A DNA stretch of 64,000 nucleotides from JAFMKE01 sp037624485. GTDB taxonomy: Bacteria > Bacteroidota > Bacteroidia > Chitinophagales > UBA8649. The notes beneath the pieces were generated by a model that saw only the letters and a program-made list of their open reading frames with translations, was not told the DNA's origin and did not search any database. Of this stretch, positions 1 through 8,126 are shown one piece after another. The DNA is taken from NCBI GenBank assembly GCA_037624485.1, contig JASJJC010000014.1, forward strand, positions 1-64,000, in the 5' to 3' direction. Made by a program: the position numbers and the translations under genes. Position 1 is the stretch's first letter, and each line of letters opens with the position of its first letter.

Positions 1-101
1 CCTATCGCCAAAAAAGCCGGGGAATTGACCTTTAACAAGACATAGCAATAATGCTTCTCCATATTCAAAAGAAGCCTTCTTTTAGCCCTATCAATTATTA
101 T

Positions 102-980
102 TTACTTCTTCTTGGTACTTCGAATCATCGCTTCTAACTGATCCCACATTTCATTAGGAATCATTTCGAGGTTATTAAATTGACCTGCGCGAATTTGTTC
201 ACCACCATCTAAGGTCACGATTTCACCATTCATATAGTCTGCAAAATCAGAAACCATATAAGCTGCTAAATTAGCTAATTCTTGATGCTCCCCTACTCTT
301 TTTAATGGCACTTGCTTACTGATATCTAAATCATCTTTCAAGTTACCTGGCAACAATCTATCCCATGCTCCTTTTGTTGGAAATGGACCAGGTGCTATGG
401 CATTAAAACGAATATTATATTTTGCCCATTCAAATGCAAGAGACTTTGTCATCGCCACTACTCCACCTTTAGCACAAGCTGAAGGGACAACATATCCAGA
501 ACCTGTCCATGCGTATGTTGTCACAATATTTAAAACATTTCCTTTGTCTTGTTTGGTATTTATCCAATGTTTTCCAAATGTTAAGGTACAATTAACCGTC
601 CCCATTAACACAATATCAATGATCGTTTTGAACGCGTTAGCCGAAAGTCTTTCAGTAGGACTAATAAAGTTTCCAGCTGCATTATTTAACAAAATATCAA
701 CCTTGCCAAACTTATCAATAGCCGCATCTCTGACTGCCTCAACTTGCGCAAGTTCGCGCACATCGCATTGCACCGGCAAACATTGTCCACCAGTAGACTC
801 TTCCAGCTCTTTTGCTGTGTCACGTAAAAGCTCTATCCGACGACTTGTGATAACCGTATTTGCCCCCAATTCCATGAAGTACTTTGTCATTGCTTTCCCA
901 AGACCTGAACCACCTCCCGTGATAACTATTGTTTTTCCTTTCAATGCGCCTTCCCGCATCATTCCTTCTTTAATATTCAT
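102..980 (-). CDS. 2,4-dienoyl-CoA reductase (SDR family)
   Basis: A 292-residue short-chain dehydrogenase. It would reduce 2,4-dienoyl-CoA with NADPH, an auxiliary step in beta-oxidation of unsaturated fatty acids. The nucleotide-binding motif TGGGSGLG is at residues 21-28 and NNAAG at 99-103. The classical YxxxK tyrosine is replaced by Ser167 (SACAK, Lys171), while Tyr156 lies in the segment TTYAWTGSGY. This Tyr/Ser/Lys arrangement is the one known from the mitochondrial and bacterial DECR subfamily, so the subfamily call is stronger than plain SDR. The ATG chosen gives the usual short N-terminal lead before the Rossmann fold; Met7 or Met8 are alternatives. It is monocistronic here. An enoyl-CoA isomerase-like gene at 14246-15007 could serve the same pathway. 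Confidence 0.88.
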   Translation of the reverse strand: MNIKEGMMREGALKGKTIVITGGGSGLGKAMTKYFMELGANTVITSRRIELLRDTAKELEESTGGQCLPVQCDVRELAQVEAVRDAAIDKFGKVDILLNNAAGNFISPTERLSANAFKTIIDIVLMGTVNCTLTFGKHWINTKQDKGNVLNIVTTYAWTGSGYVVPSACAKGGVVAMTKSLAFEWAKYNIRFNAIAPGPFPTKGAWDRLLPGNLKDDLDISKQVPLKRVGEHQELANLAAYMVSDFADYMNGEIVTLDGGEQIRAGQFNNLEMIPNEMWDQLEAMIRSTKKK

Positions 981-1310
981 ACATGTGTTTTTTAATTAAA
1001 TGTTGCACAAGAATTTTTACCATCACCAATTCTTAGAGATGCATTAAACATTACAAAAAAATAGGTGTCGCTATCTGCTGAATTAGCTCTTGATACCCCT
1101 TCTAAATTTCCTATATTACGACCTATCCCGGAGTAGTATAAGAAGGCCTATTCATCAGCGACAGCTTGGATATCATTCTCGCCAATCAAAGTTACGTTTT
1201 TTTATGATTTATCAAGAATAGAGTGCAAAGGCAAATCCACTGATTTTTTGTTAATAAAATTTAGCCTATATCGAGACAAGGGAGCTAAAATAAATCCTAA
1301 CTTTACCATT
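981..1310. other. Intergenic region upstream of dnaX, possible gene remnant
   Basis: This 330-bp stretch lies between the divergent reductase and dnaX starts. No intact gene is visible. On the minus strand, 992-1147 reads open for 51 codons with a protein-like composition but has no start codon and is preceded in frame by TAG (1148-1150). The frame continues plausibly upstream of that TAG to about 1200. It may be a degraded gene tail or chance. A weak -7-like box, TAACTTTA, lies at 1298-1305 just before the dnaX ATG. Confidence 0.35.
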
Positions 1311-3056
1311 ATGAGTTATATTGTTTCGGCAAGAAAATATCGTCCGCAGACCTTTGAAGATGTAGTAGGTCAAGAACAAATTACGACAACACTAAAAAGG
1401 TCGATTGAAAATGACCACCTCGCCCAAGCATTTTTGTTTTGCGGTCCTCGTGGTGTAGGTAAAACGACCTGCGCGCGGATCATGGCTAAAGCTGTAAATA
1501 CCGGCCAAACAGAGAAATTGGATGAAATTGCGGAAGATTTTTCGTTTAACATTTTTGAGTTAGATGCAGCTTCGAACAATAAAGTTGATGATATGCATCA
1601 GCTTATTGCGCAAGTTCGAATCCCCCCACAAACGGGAAAGTATAAAATATACATTATTGATGAGGTTCACATGCTCTCTCAAGCCGCCTTTAACGCCTTC
1701 CTAAAAACCTTAGAAGAACCACCCCCATATGCAATTTTCATACTGGCAACGACAGAAAAGCATAAAATTTTACCTACTATATTGTCCCGTTGTCAGATAT
1801 ACGATTTCAAGCGAATTTCGGTAGCTGACATTGTAAAGCACCTCCAAAATATTGCTCAAAAAGAGCAGATAGACGCAGATGAAAGTGCCTTGCATATTAT
1901 AGCTGAAAAAGCAGATGGCGCGCTAAGAGATGCTCTTTCTATTTTCGATAGATTGGTCAGCTTTTCTGGTGATCAGTTAAGTTATGAAGCCGCAGTCAAA
2001 GGGCTTAATGTTTTGGATCATGATTATTTTTTTAAAATAACAGAATACCTGCTATTGAGTGATCTATCGAACGCAATGCTTGCGTTGGATGAGATTTTGA
2101 ATAATGGTTTTGAAGCAGACCATTTTATTCATGGACTGAGTAGTCATTTTAGGAATTTATTAGTTTGTAAAGATCCTAAGACCATAAAACTTCTTGAACT
2201 AAGTGAACGAATTAAACAACTCTATTTTGAGCAAGCAGAAATGACGCCTAAATCATTTCTAGTAAATGCACTAAGTTTAGCTTCAGATGCAGATGTCAAC
2301 TATGCAGCGAGTATCAATAAGCGATTATTAACTGAAGGCATGTTGATGAAAATGGCCTTTTTGATTAATTTAAGCCAAGGCAAAGCTATTTTTGGCGATG
2401 AATCAGCCGAAAAAAAAAAGCTTGAACAAAAATTAAAAGCCAATCCAGTCGCAAATACCTTGCCTGACAACGACACCAACAAAGAAGTGTTAGCTCCAAT
2501 TGAAAGTAAAGTAATTGAAAAGAAAAAAGATGCGGTTGAAAAAATTGTCCCCACTGAATCTATTATCGATAAGACAAAAAACTCAAGTCATTTAAGCCTC
2601 GAAAAATTAGAGATTGAGGTTGAAACCGAGTTAAATAAGCCTGAAATCTTAAAGGTCGAAGAAGACGAAGCTAAACCTACCGGTACACTCGAGCTAAATG
2701 AAGAGAATTTAGCGAGTTCTTGGAAGCATTTTCTTGAATCCTTAGCTAAAGAGAATAATAAAAGTCTCTTACACAGTATTAATGATAAAAATCCAACCCT
2801 GAATGGGGAATTTATTGAACTTATTGCAGATAGTCAAGTGGAAGCTTCGCTTATTGAAAAAAATGTTTTAACCATTACTGGATTCCTCAGAACACGCTTA
2901 AACGTGACCGATTTAAAAGTAAATATTATCGTTGAAGAGGACGAAGCTAAACAGCGAATAATTCTCAACCAAAAAGAAAAATTCCAGCGAATGCAGACAA
3001 CTAACCCTTCCTTAAAATTGTTAGTTGATAAATTAGATTTAGAACTAGAAAGATAA
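1311..3056 (+). CDS. dnaX: DNA polymerase III subunit gamma/tau
   Basis: The clamp-loader ATPase of the replicative polymerase, 581 residues from the ATG at 1311. That start is chosen because the family begins with a motif like MSYxVxARKYRP; an upstream in-frame ATG at 1248 would add 21 atypical residues. Walker A GPRGVGKT is at residues 45-52, followed by the family hallmarks ELDAASNN, IIDEVHML and KTLEEPP. The four-cysteine zinc module normally found between Walker A and ELDAASNN is missing; only a 14-residue Cys-free linker is present. After the AAA+ and lid domains comes a Lys/Glu-rich linker (about residues 365-470) and a C-terminal tau-like region. It is followed after 6 bp by the M16 protease gene, probably co-transcribed. 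Confidence 0.95.
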   Translation: MSYIVSARKYRPQTFEDVVGQEQITTTLKRSIENDHLAQAFLFCGPRGVGKTTCARIMAKAVNTGQTEKLDEIAEDFSFNIFELDAASNNKVDDMHQLIAQVRIPPQTGKYKIYIIDEVHMLSQAAFNAFLKTLEEPPPYAIFILATTEKHKILPTILSRCQIYDFKRISVADIVKHLQNIAQKEQIDADESALHIIAEKADGALRDALSIFDRLVSFSGDQLSYEAAVKGLNVLDHDYFFKITEYLLLSDLSNAMLALDEILNNGFEADHFIHGLSSHFRNLLVCKDPKTIKLLELSERIKQLYFEQAEMTPKSFLVNALSLASDADVNYAASINKRLLTEGMLMKMAFLINLSQGKAIFGDESAEKKKLEQKLKANPVANTLPDNDTNKEVLAPIESKVIEKKKDAVEKIVPTESIIDKTKNSSHLSLEKLEIEVETELNKPEILKVEEDEAKPTGTLELNEENLASSWKHFLESLAKENNKSLLHSINDKNPTLNGEFIELIADSQVEASLIEKNVLTITGFLRTRLNVTDLKVNIIVEEDEAKQRIILNQKEKFQRMQTTNPSLKLLVDKLDLELER

Positions 3057-3062
3057 AGACTT

Positions 3063-5975
3063 ATGAAAAATTATATTTTATGGATATTAGCCGTTGTATG
3101 CTTAGTAGCTTGCAAAAAGATTCCTTCGAAAACTACAACTTACTCACATGATTTCGAAATGGTCAAAGGCGACCCCAGCAATACCTTAATTTACACCTTA
3201 GAAAACGGGCTTAAAGTCTATCTATCCGTAAATGAACTTGAGCCACGAATTCAGACCTTAATAGCCGTAAAAGCAGGTTCAAAATTTGATCCAGAAGAAA
3301 CCACTGGACTGGCGCATTACCTGGAGCATATGATGTTTAAAGGCACTCACAATATGGGAACTAAGGATTGGTCTTCAGAAAAAGACATTTTAGATCAAAT
3401 AGCTGCCACTTTCGAACAACACAAAGAAGAAAAAAATCCTAAACAGAAAGTAGCGCTTTATGCAAAAATTGATAGTTTGTCTTTAGAGGCCTCCAAGTTT
3501 GCCATTGCCAATGAATACGATAAAATGGTTTCGAGTTTAGGTGCAAAAGGGACGAATGCATATACCTCCAATGATGAAACGGTATACATGAATGATATTC
3601 CATCCAATGAAATAGAAAAGTGGCTGAAATTGGAAGGAGAGCGATTCCAAACCCTAGTACTGCGATTATTTCACACTGAACTAGAAACAGTTTATGAAGA
3701 GTTTAATCGTTCACAAGATTCTGATAATCGATGGGTTTATCAAGGTGTTCTTGAAGGCCTACTACCCAATCATCCTTATGGGACGCAGACGACAATAGGT
3801 GTAGGTGAGCATTTAAAAAATCCATCATTGTATAACATACATGAATATTTTGACACCTATTACGTTCCTAATAATATTGCAATATGTTTATCCGGTGATT
3901 TAGATCCCGATCAAACGGTTGATATTATTGAAGAGTATTTCGGAAAATGGGAACGCAAAGATGTTCCTGAATTTGTTGCCAACCAAGATATAGAACTAAG
4001 TGAAGCAATAAGCAAAGAGACTTTTGGCCCTCAACAGGAGTTATTGTACCTGGGGTTTAAGTTTGATGGGGCTGGATCAAAGGAAGCTAGAATGATTCAG
4101 ATCATTGACATGTTGCTTGCCAATAGTCAAGCTGGACTCATTGATATCGATCTTGTGTTAAAACAGAAGGTTTTAAATGCAAGCTCGTTTGCACAAATTC
4201 TCAAAGACCACTCCATTCACTTTTTATATGGAATACCAAAAGAAAATCAAAGTCTTGAGGAAGTTAAAGATTTACTTTTAGCAGAATTACAGAAAATTAA
4301 ACAAGGTGATTTTGATGAGTGGTTACTCGAAGCTGTGGTGAATGACTTAAAAATAAGTAGAATAAAAAGTCTTGAGACCAACAGAGGGAGAGCTTCCTTA
4401 ATGATTGATGCGTTTATCAATGAATTGGATTACCAAGATGTTGTTTTTGACCATGATAGTATGGCACTTGTCACAAAAGCTGAAGTCATTGAATTTGTCA
4501 ATGAGCACTATGGAGAAAATTATGTAGTTTCTTACAAGCGCATAGGTGAATCTGATCGACATAGCGTTCCGAAACCAAAAATCACGGCGGTAGAGGTAGA
4601 TAGAGAAAATCAATCCGCATTTTATATGGAGTTTGATAGCCTTCCTTCTAAGCGCTTAACTCCTAAGTTCCTTGATTTTGAAAAGGATATCACCTTGAGT
4701 AAACTTAACGATGTTGAAATAGCCTATGCTGAAAATAAGAATAATGAGGTTTTCAATTTGTACTACTTGTTTGATTTAGGCACTAATACGGATAAAGAGT
4801 TAGCCTTAGCGATTCAGTATCTGCCTTATTTGGGGACATCCACATATAGCGCTGAGGACTTGCAAAAAGAATTTTATCGCTATGGATTAGAGTTTGGAGT
4901 AAATGCTGGAAGTGATCAGGTTTCTGTTTCATTGACAGGGCTAGAAGAAAATTTAGATAAAGGCATTGAGCTTTTTGAGCACATATTAGCCAATGTGCAG
5001 GCAGATTCTTCGGTTTATGCCGAATTGGTAAGTGATGTATTAAAAGCTAGAGTGAATGCCAAGCTCGACAAAAATACCATATTGAGAAGCGGACTAGGGT
5101 CTTATGCCAAATATGGTCCTGTTAATCCTTTTACTGATCGATTAAGTATGGAACAAATAGAATCAATGCGTGTAGATAGTTTGGTCAAAAAAATTCATGC
5201 CTTGAGCAATATAGAGCATCGAATATTTTACTTTGGTGCTATGAGTCTATATAAGGTTAAGGGTCTAATAGCTAAACATCATACAAATACCTCAAAGCTA
5301 AATCCTATTCCTAAAGAGAAAAAATTTGAAGAATTAGTTACTTCGTCGAACAAGGTGTTTTATGCACCTTATGATATGCAGCAGGTGGAGATATTTTTTA
5401 TTTCTAAAGATGAAGTATTTAATCCCGAAATGTTAGCAGGTATAAAGTTGTTTAATGAATATTTTGGTGCGGGCTTATCCTCCATTGTTTTTCAGGAGAT
5501 TAGAGAGAAGAAAGCATTAGCTTATTCTGCGTATAGCTATATTTCAACACCTACAGCTAAAGAGAAAAGCCATTATGTGAACGCCTATATCGGAACGCAA
5601 GCTGACAAGCTCAGCGATGCCACATCGGCCATGTTTGAGTTAATGAATGATATGCCAGAGGCCGAAATGCAATTTAATGCAGCGAAAGAAGCCGTTACCA
5701 AAAAGTTGGAAAGTGATTGGACAACAGGTTCAAATGTATATTGGCAATATGAACGAGCGAAAAAACTAGGAGTTAATTACGATTTGAATCAAAAAATTTA
5801 TACCCAAGTGCAAGAGATGGAGCTTAGTGATCTAAAAATATTTTTTAACAATCATGTTAAGGGAAATGAATACAGTATCTGCGTCATAGGTAATAAATCA
5901 AATATGGACTTTGGTGCGCTTGAGACTTTAGGAGAATTGAAGCAGTTGGAGTTGGAAGAATTATTCGGCTATTAA
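3063..5975 (+). CDS. M16 family zinc metallopeptidase, lipoprotein
   Basis: A 970-residue insulinase/pitrilysin-type peptidase. The signal peptide ends in a lipobox with Cys17 (LVAC), so it should be a membrane-anchored lipoprotein in the envelope. The inverted zinc motif HxxEH is intact at His85-Glu88-His89 (HYLEH), with a downstream Glu in the region ELETVYEEFNR. The length fits a two-repeat M16 protein with one active N-terminal half and an inactive C-terminal half; the C-terminal half keeps the typical segment FQEIREKKALAYSAYS. It starts 6 bp after dnaX and ends just before a good hairpin terminator. The substrate cannot be told from sequence. Confidence 0.9.
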   Translation: MKNYILWILAVVCLVACKKIPSKTTTYSHDFEMVKGDPSNTLIYTLENGLKVYLSVNELEPRIQTLIAVKAGSKFDPEETTGLAHYLEHMMFKGTHNMGTKDWSSEKDILDQIAATFEQHKEEKNPKQKVALYAKIDSLSLEASKFAIANEYDKMVSSLGAKGTNAYTSNDETVYMNDIPSNEIEKWLKLEGERFQTLVLRLFHTELETVYEEFNRSQDSDNRWVYQGVLEGLLPNHPYGTQTTIGVGEHLKNPSLYNIHEYFDTYYVPNNIAICLSGDLDPDQTVDIIEEYFGKWERKDVPEFVANQDIELSEAISKETFGPQQELLYLGFKFDGAGSKEARMIQIIDMLLANSQAGLIDIDLVLKQKVLNASSFAQILKDHSIHFLYGIPKENQSLEEVKDLLLAELQKIKQGDFDEWLLEAVVNDLKISRIKSLETNRGRASLMIDAFINELDYQDVVFDHDSMALVTKAEVIEFVNEHYGENYVVSYKRIGESDRHSVPKPKITAVEVDRENQSAFYMEFDSLPSKRLTPKFLDFEKDITLSKLNDVEIAYAENKNNEVFNLYYLFDLGTNTDKELALAIQYLPYLGTSTYSAEDLQKEFYRYGLEFGVNAGSDQVSVSLTGLEENLDKGIELFEHILANVQADSSVYAELVSDVLKARVNAKLDKNTILRSGLGSYAKYGPVNPFTDRLSMEQIESMRVDSLVKKIHALSNIEHRIFYFGAMSLYKVKGLIAKHHTNTSKLNPIPKEKKFEELVTSSNKVFYAPYDMQQVEIFFISKDEVFNPEMLAGIKLFNEYFGAGLSSIVFQEIREKKALAYSAYSYISTPTAKEKSHYVNAYIGTQADKLSDATSAMFELMNDMPEAEMQFNAAKEAVTKKLESDWTTGSNVYWQYERAKKLGVNYDLNQKIYTQVQEMELSDLKIFFNNHVKGNEYSICVIGNKSNMDFGALETLGELKQLELEELFGY

Positions 5976-5988
5976 TGTCCTAAAATGG

Positions 5989-6019
5989 AAAAAGGTCAAA
6001 ACTGAATGTTTGACCTTTT
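5989..6019 (+). terminator. Rho-independent terminator after the M16 gene
   Basis: A hairpin with arms AAAAGGTCAAA and TTTGACCTTTT (5990-6000 and 6009-6019), 8-nt loop, starting 14 bp after the stop codon. The downstream T-run is short. Confidence 0.7.
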
Positions 6020-6246
6020 ACGCTAAACTAACTAACTTAACTAACTAAATGAGGTAACTACTCCTCAGAGGAAACTACGCCTCTCCCCATTAAATACGGA
6101 AGTTCTTATCGGAAGGTTTCATTTTTGTTGCTTTTTTTTAATTTTATTCTCATTTTTTCGCCTAGCCAACTATAAACCATTGGAATACAGGTGTAAACAA
6201 GCACATCAATTTTTAAACAAATCTCAATTTATTACTTTTTAAAGGC
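6020..6246. other. Intergenic region with tandem hairpin element
   Basis: Together with the terminator this fills the gap of about 300 bp between the M16 gene and sulP. It begins with a CTAA-rich tract (6023-6048). Two adjacent small hairpins follow: TGAGG/CCTCA (6050-6054 with 6063-6067) and AGAGG/CCTCT (6067-6071 with 6080-6084). Each has an 8-nt loop containing AACTAC. A T-rich tract (about 6118-6145) comes further on. No protein-coding frame is evident. The repeated hairpin could be part of a small RNA or a 3' structure; I do not recognise a known RNA family. Confidence 0.4.
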
Positions 6247-6254
6247 TACCTTTG
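6247..6254 (+). promoter_or_regulatory. Bacteroidota-type -7 box for sulP
   Basis: TACCTTTG matches the TAnnTTTG consensus. Transcription would start near 6259, about 24 bases before the sulP ATG. No good TTG -33 element is seen at the expected distance. Confidence 0.5.
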
Positions 6255-6282
6255 CGCTCATTTTTAAAGAACTATTTCAAGC

Positions 6283-7896
6283 ATGAAGGCATACATAAAA
6301 AATTTCACCAAAAATCCCAAAAATGACATTCTCTCTGGACTTACTGTTGCTCTGGCATTGGTACCAGAAGCAGTAGCTTTTGCTTTTGTTGCGGGAATTG
6401 ACCCCTTAGTTGGATTATATGGCGCATTCATGATGGGTATTGTTACTGCCCTTTTCGGTGGCAGACCCGGAATGATTTCAGGAGCTACAGGCGCTATGGC
6501 CGTGGTTATGATTCATTTGATTAAAGAAGGAAACGAAGTTGGCGCAGTAATGGGCCTAGGAGATGGTTACTTAGGCTTGCAATGGCTTTTTATCACGCTA
6601 CTTTTTGTAGGAGTAATACAGATTTTAGCAGGCTTATTTAAGCTCGGTAAGTTTGTGCGACTAATTCCCTACTCAGTGATGCTTGGTTTTGTAAATGGCC
6701 TTGCAATAGTCATTTTCCTTTCACAATTGGATATGTTTAAAAACGGACCAATAGGAGCTAAAGAATGGTTACAAGGTCCTCAAATGTTTATGATGCTGGG
6801 GCTTGTAGCTCTTACCATGGGGATCATGTATGGCCTGCCAAAGATTACTAAGAAAATTCCTGCTGCTCTAGTAGCTATCTTTGTTGTCGCAGCAATCACC
6901 ATATTCGGCAAATTAGATGTAAGCACAGTAGGCTCATTTATTAAAGAAGGCGGTGGAACTGGATTAGAAGGGAGCTTGCCTAAATTTCAAAATCAAATAT
7001 TTCAATTGTTCTATACCTTAAAAGGTCATTGGGCAACTATATTTTCAACTGCCTTTATACTTGCCGCTGTCGGATTGATTGAATCCCTGATGACCCTTAA
7101 CCTAATAGATGATTTAACAGAATCAAGGGGAAGTGGGAATAAGGAATGTTTGGCACAAGGTGGAGCAAACATATTAAACGGTTTGTTTGGTGGAATGGGT
7201 GGATGCGCAATGATTGGTCAATCCATCATAAATGTAAACTCGGGTGGTCGAGGTCGTTTGTCCGGAGTTGTTGCTGCATTAGCTTTGCTCGCATTTATTC
7301 TATTTGGAGCTCCACTAATTGAACAAATACCAATTGCGGCTCTAGTAGGTGTAATGTTTATGGTGGTCATTGGAACATTCGCTTGGAGTAGTTTTAGAAT
7401 ATTACATAAAATTCCTTTAGCAGATACTATAGTGCTTGTTACGGTATCGGCAATCACAGTGTGGCAAGATTTAGCTGTTGCGGTTATAGCGGGAGTAATT
7501 ATATCTGCCTTAGTTTTTGCTTGGAAGAATGCAACAATGATTCGAGCACGAAAACGTATTAAAGAAGATGGCACTAAAGTCTATGAAATTTGGGGACCTT
7601 TATTCTTTGGCTCAACACAGGAATTTGCTGCAAAATTTGACCCAAAAACAGACCCAAATAAAGTGGAAATTGATTTTATTGAATCAAAGGTTGCGGATCA
7701 TTCTGCAGTCGAAGCGCTAAAGAATATTGCCAATAAGTATTTAGACTTAAATAAAGAAATTAAACTTGTTCATTTAAGTGAAGAATGCAAAGAGATACTT
7801 TTAAAGGCTAATCCAAAATTCAAAAATGTAATCGAAAACACTATAGATGACCCCCGATATCATGTAGTTTCCGATTATGTGGACTTAGAAGTCTAA
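6283..7896 (+). CDS. SulP family inorganic anion transporter with STAS domain
   Basis: A 537-residue SLC26/SulP permease of the inner membrane. The N-terminal about 430 residues are hydrophobic and carry the family's opening pattern (LSGLTVALALVPEAVAFAF), the ISGATGAMAVV segment, and the GGMGGCAMIGQS segment of the transport core. A cytoplasmic STAS domain follows (about residues 440-537) with DHSAVEAL where STAS domains have their phosphorylatable or binding loop. Family members carry sulfate, bicarbonate or other anions. Short bacterial SulP proteins of this form are often predicted bicarbonate or sulfate carriers, but the substrate is not readable here. It is monocistronic with its own -7 box. 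Confidence 0.9.
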   Translation: MKAYIKNFTKNPKNDILSGLTVALALVPEAVAFAFVAGIDPLVGLYGAFMMGIVTALFGGRPGMISGATGAMAVVMIHLIKEGNEVGAVMGLGDGYLGLQWLFITLLFVGVIQILAGLFKLGKFVRLIPYSVMLGFVNGLAIVIFLSQLDMFKNGPIGAKEWLQGPQMFMMLGLVALTMGIMYGLPKITKKIPAALVAIFVVAAITIFGKLDVSTVGSFIKEGGGTGLEGSLPKFQNQIFQLFYTLKGHWATIFSTAFILAAVGLIESLMTLNLIDDLTESRGSGNKECLAQGGANILNGLFGGMGGCAMIGQSIINVNSGGRGRLSGVVAALALLAFILFGAPLIEQIPIAALVGVMFMVVIGTFAWSSFRILHKIPLADTIVLVTVSAITVWQDLAVAVIAGVIISALVFAWKNATMIRARKRIKEDGTKVYEIWGPLFFGSTQEFAAKFDPKTDPNKVEIDFIESKVADHSAVEALKNIANKYLDLNKEIKLVHLSEECKEILLKANPKFKNVIENTIDDPRYHVVSDYVDLEV

Positions 7897-8126
7897 TAGG
7901 AAATCATGGACCTTTATTATTTTTACTTCATAATAATACAAAACGAAATCCATACACGATATAGTGCTAAAATTATAGCGTCTAAATAGCACCCTTTAAC
8001 TTCTGATTGAAGCGTAGTTTTTTTGCAGACAATGCTCTATTTATTGTCCTACTTCCAAATCTTCAGACTTTAGCTACCCTTTCACTCTTTTGAAATATGT
8101 ATCTTTAACCTACTAAACCATGCAAC

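Noticed and set aside
1612..1626. A stretch resembling a tRNA T-arm (GTTCGAATCC).
   Set aside because: It lies inside dnaX and encodes the conserved QVRIPPQTGK region; no acceptor or anticodon arms fit around it.
6023..6048. A CTAA-rich tract that looks like a short tandem repeat.
   Set aside because: The units are irregular and few; it is better described as part of the intergenic element than as a repeat array or CRISPR.
7218..7574. A 118-codon open frame on the minus strand.
   Set aside because: It is antisense to the SulP coding region, has no family features, and results from the codon bias of the real gene; the same applies to other long antisense frames in hppA, leuS and the giant cargo gene.
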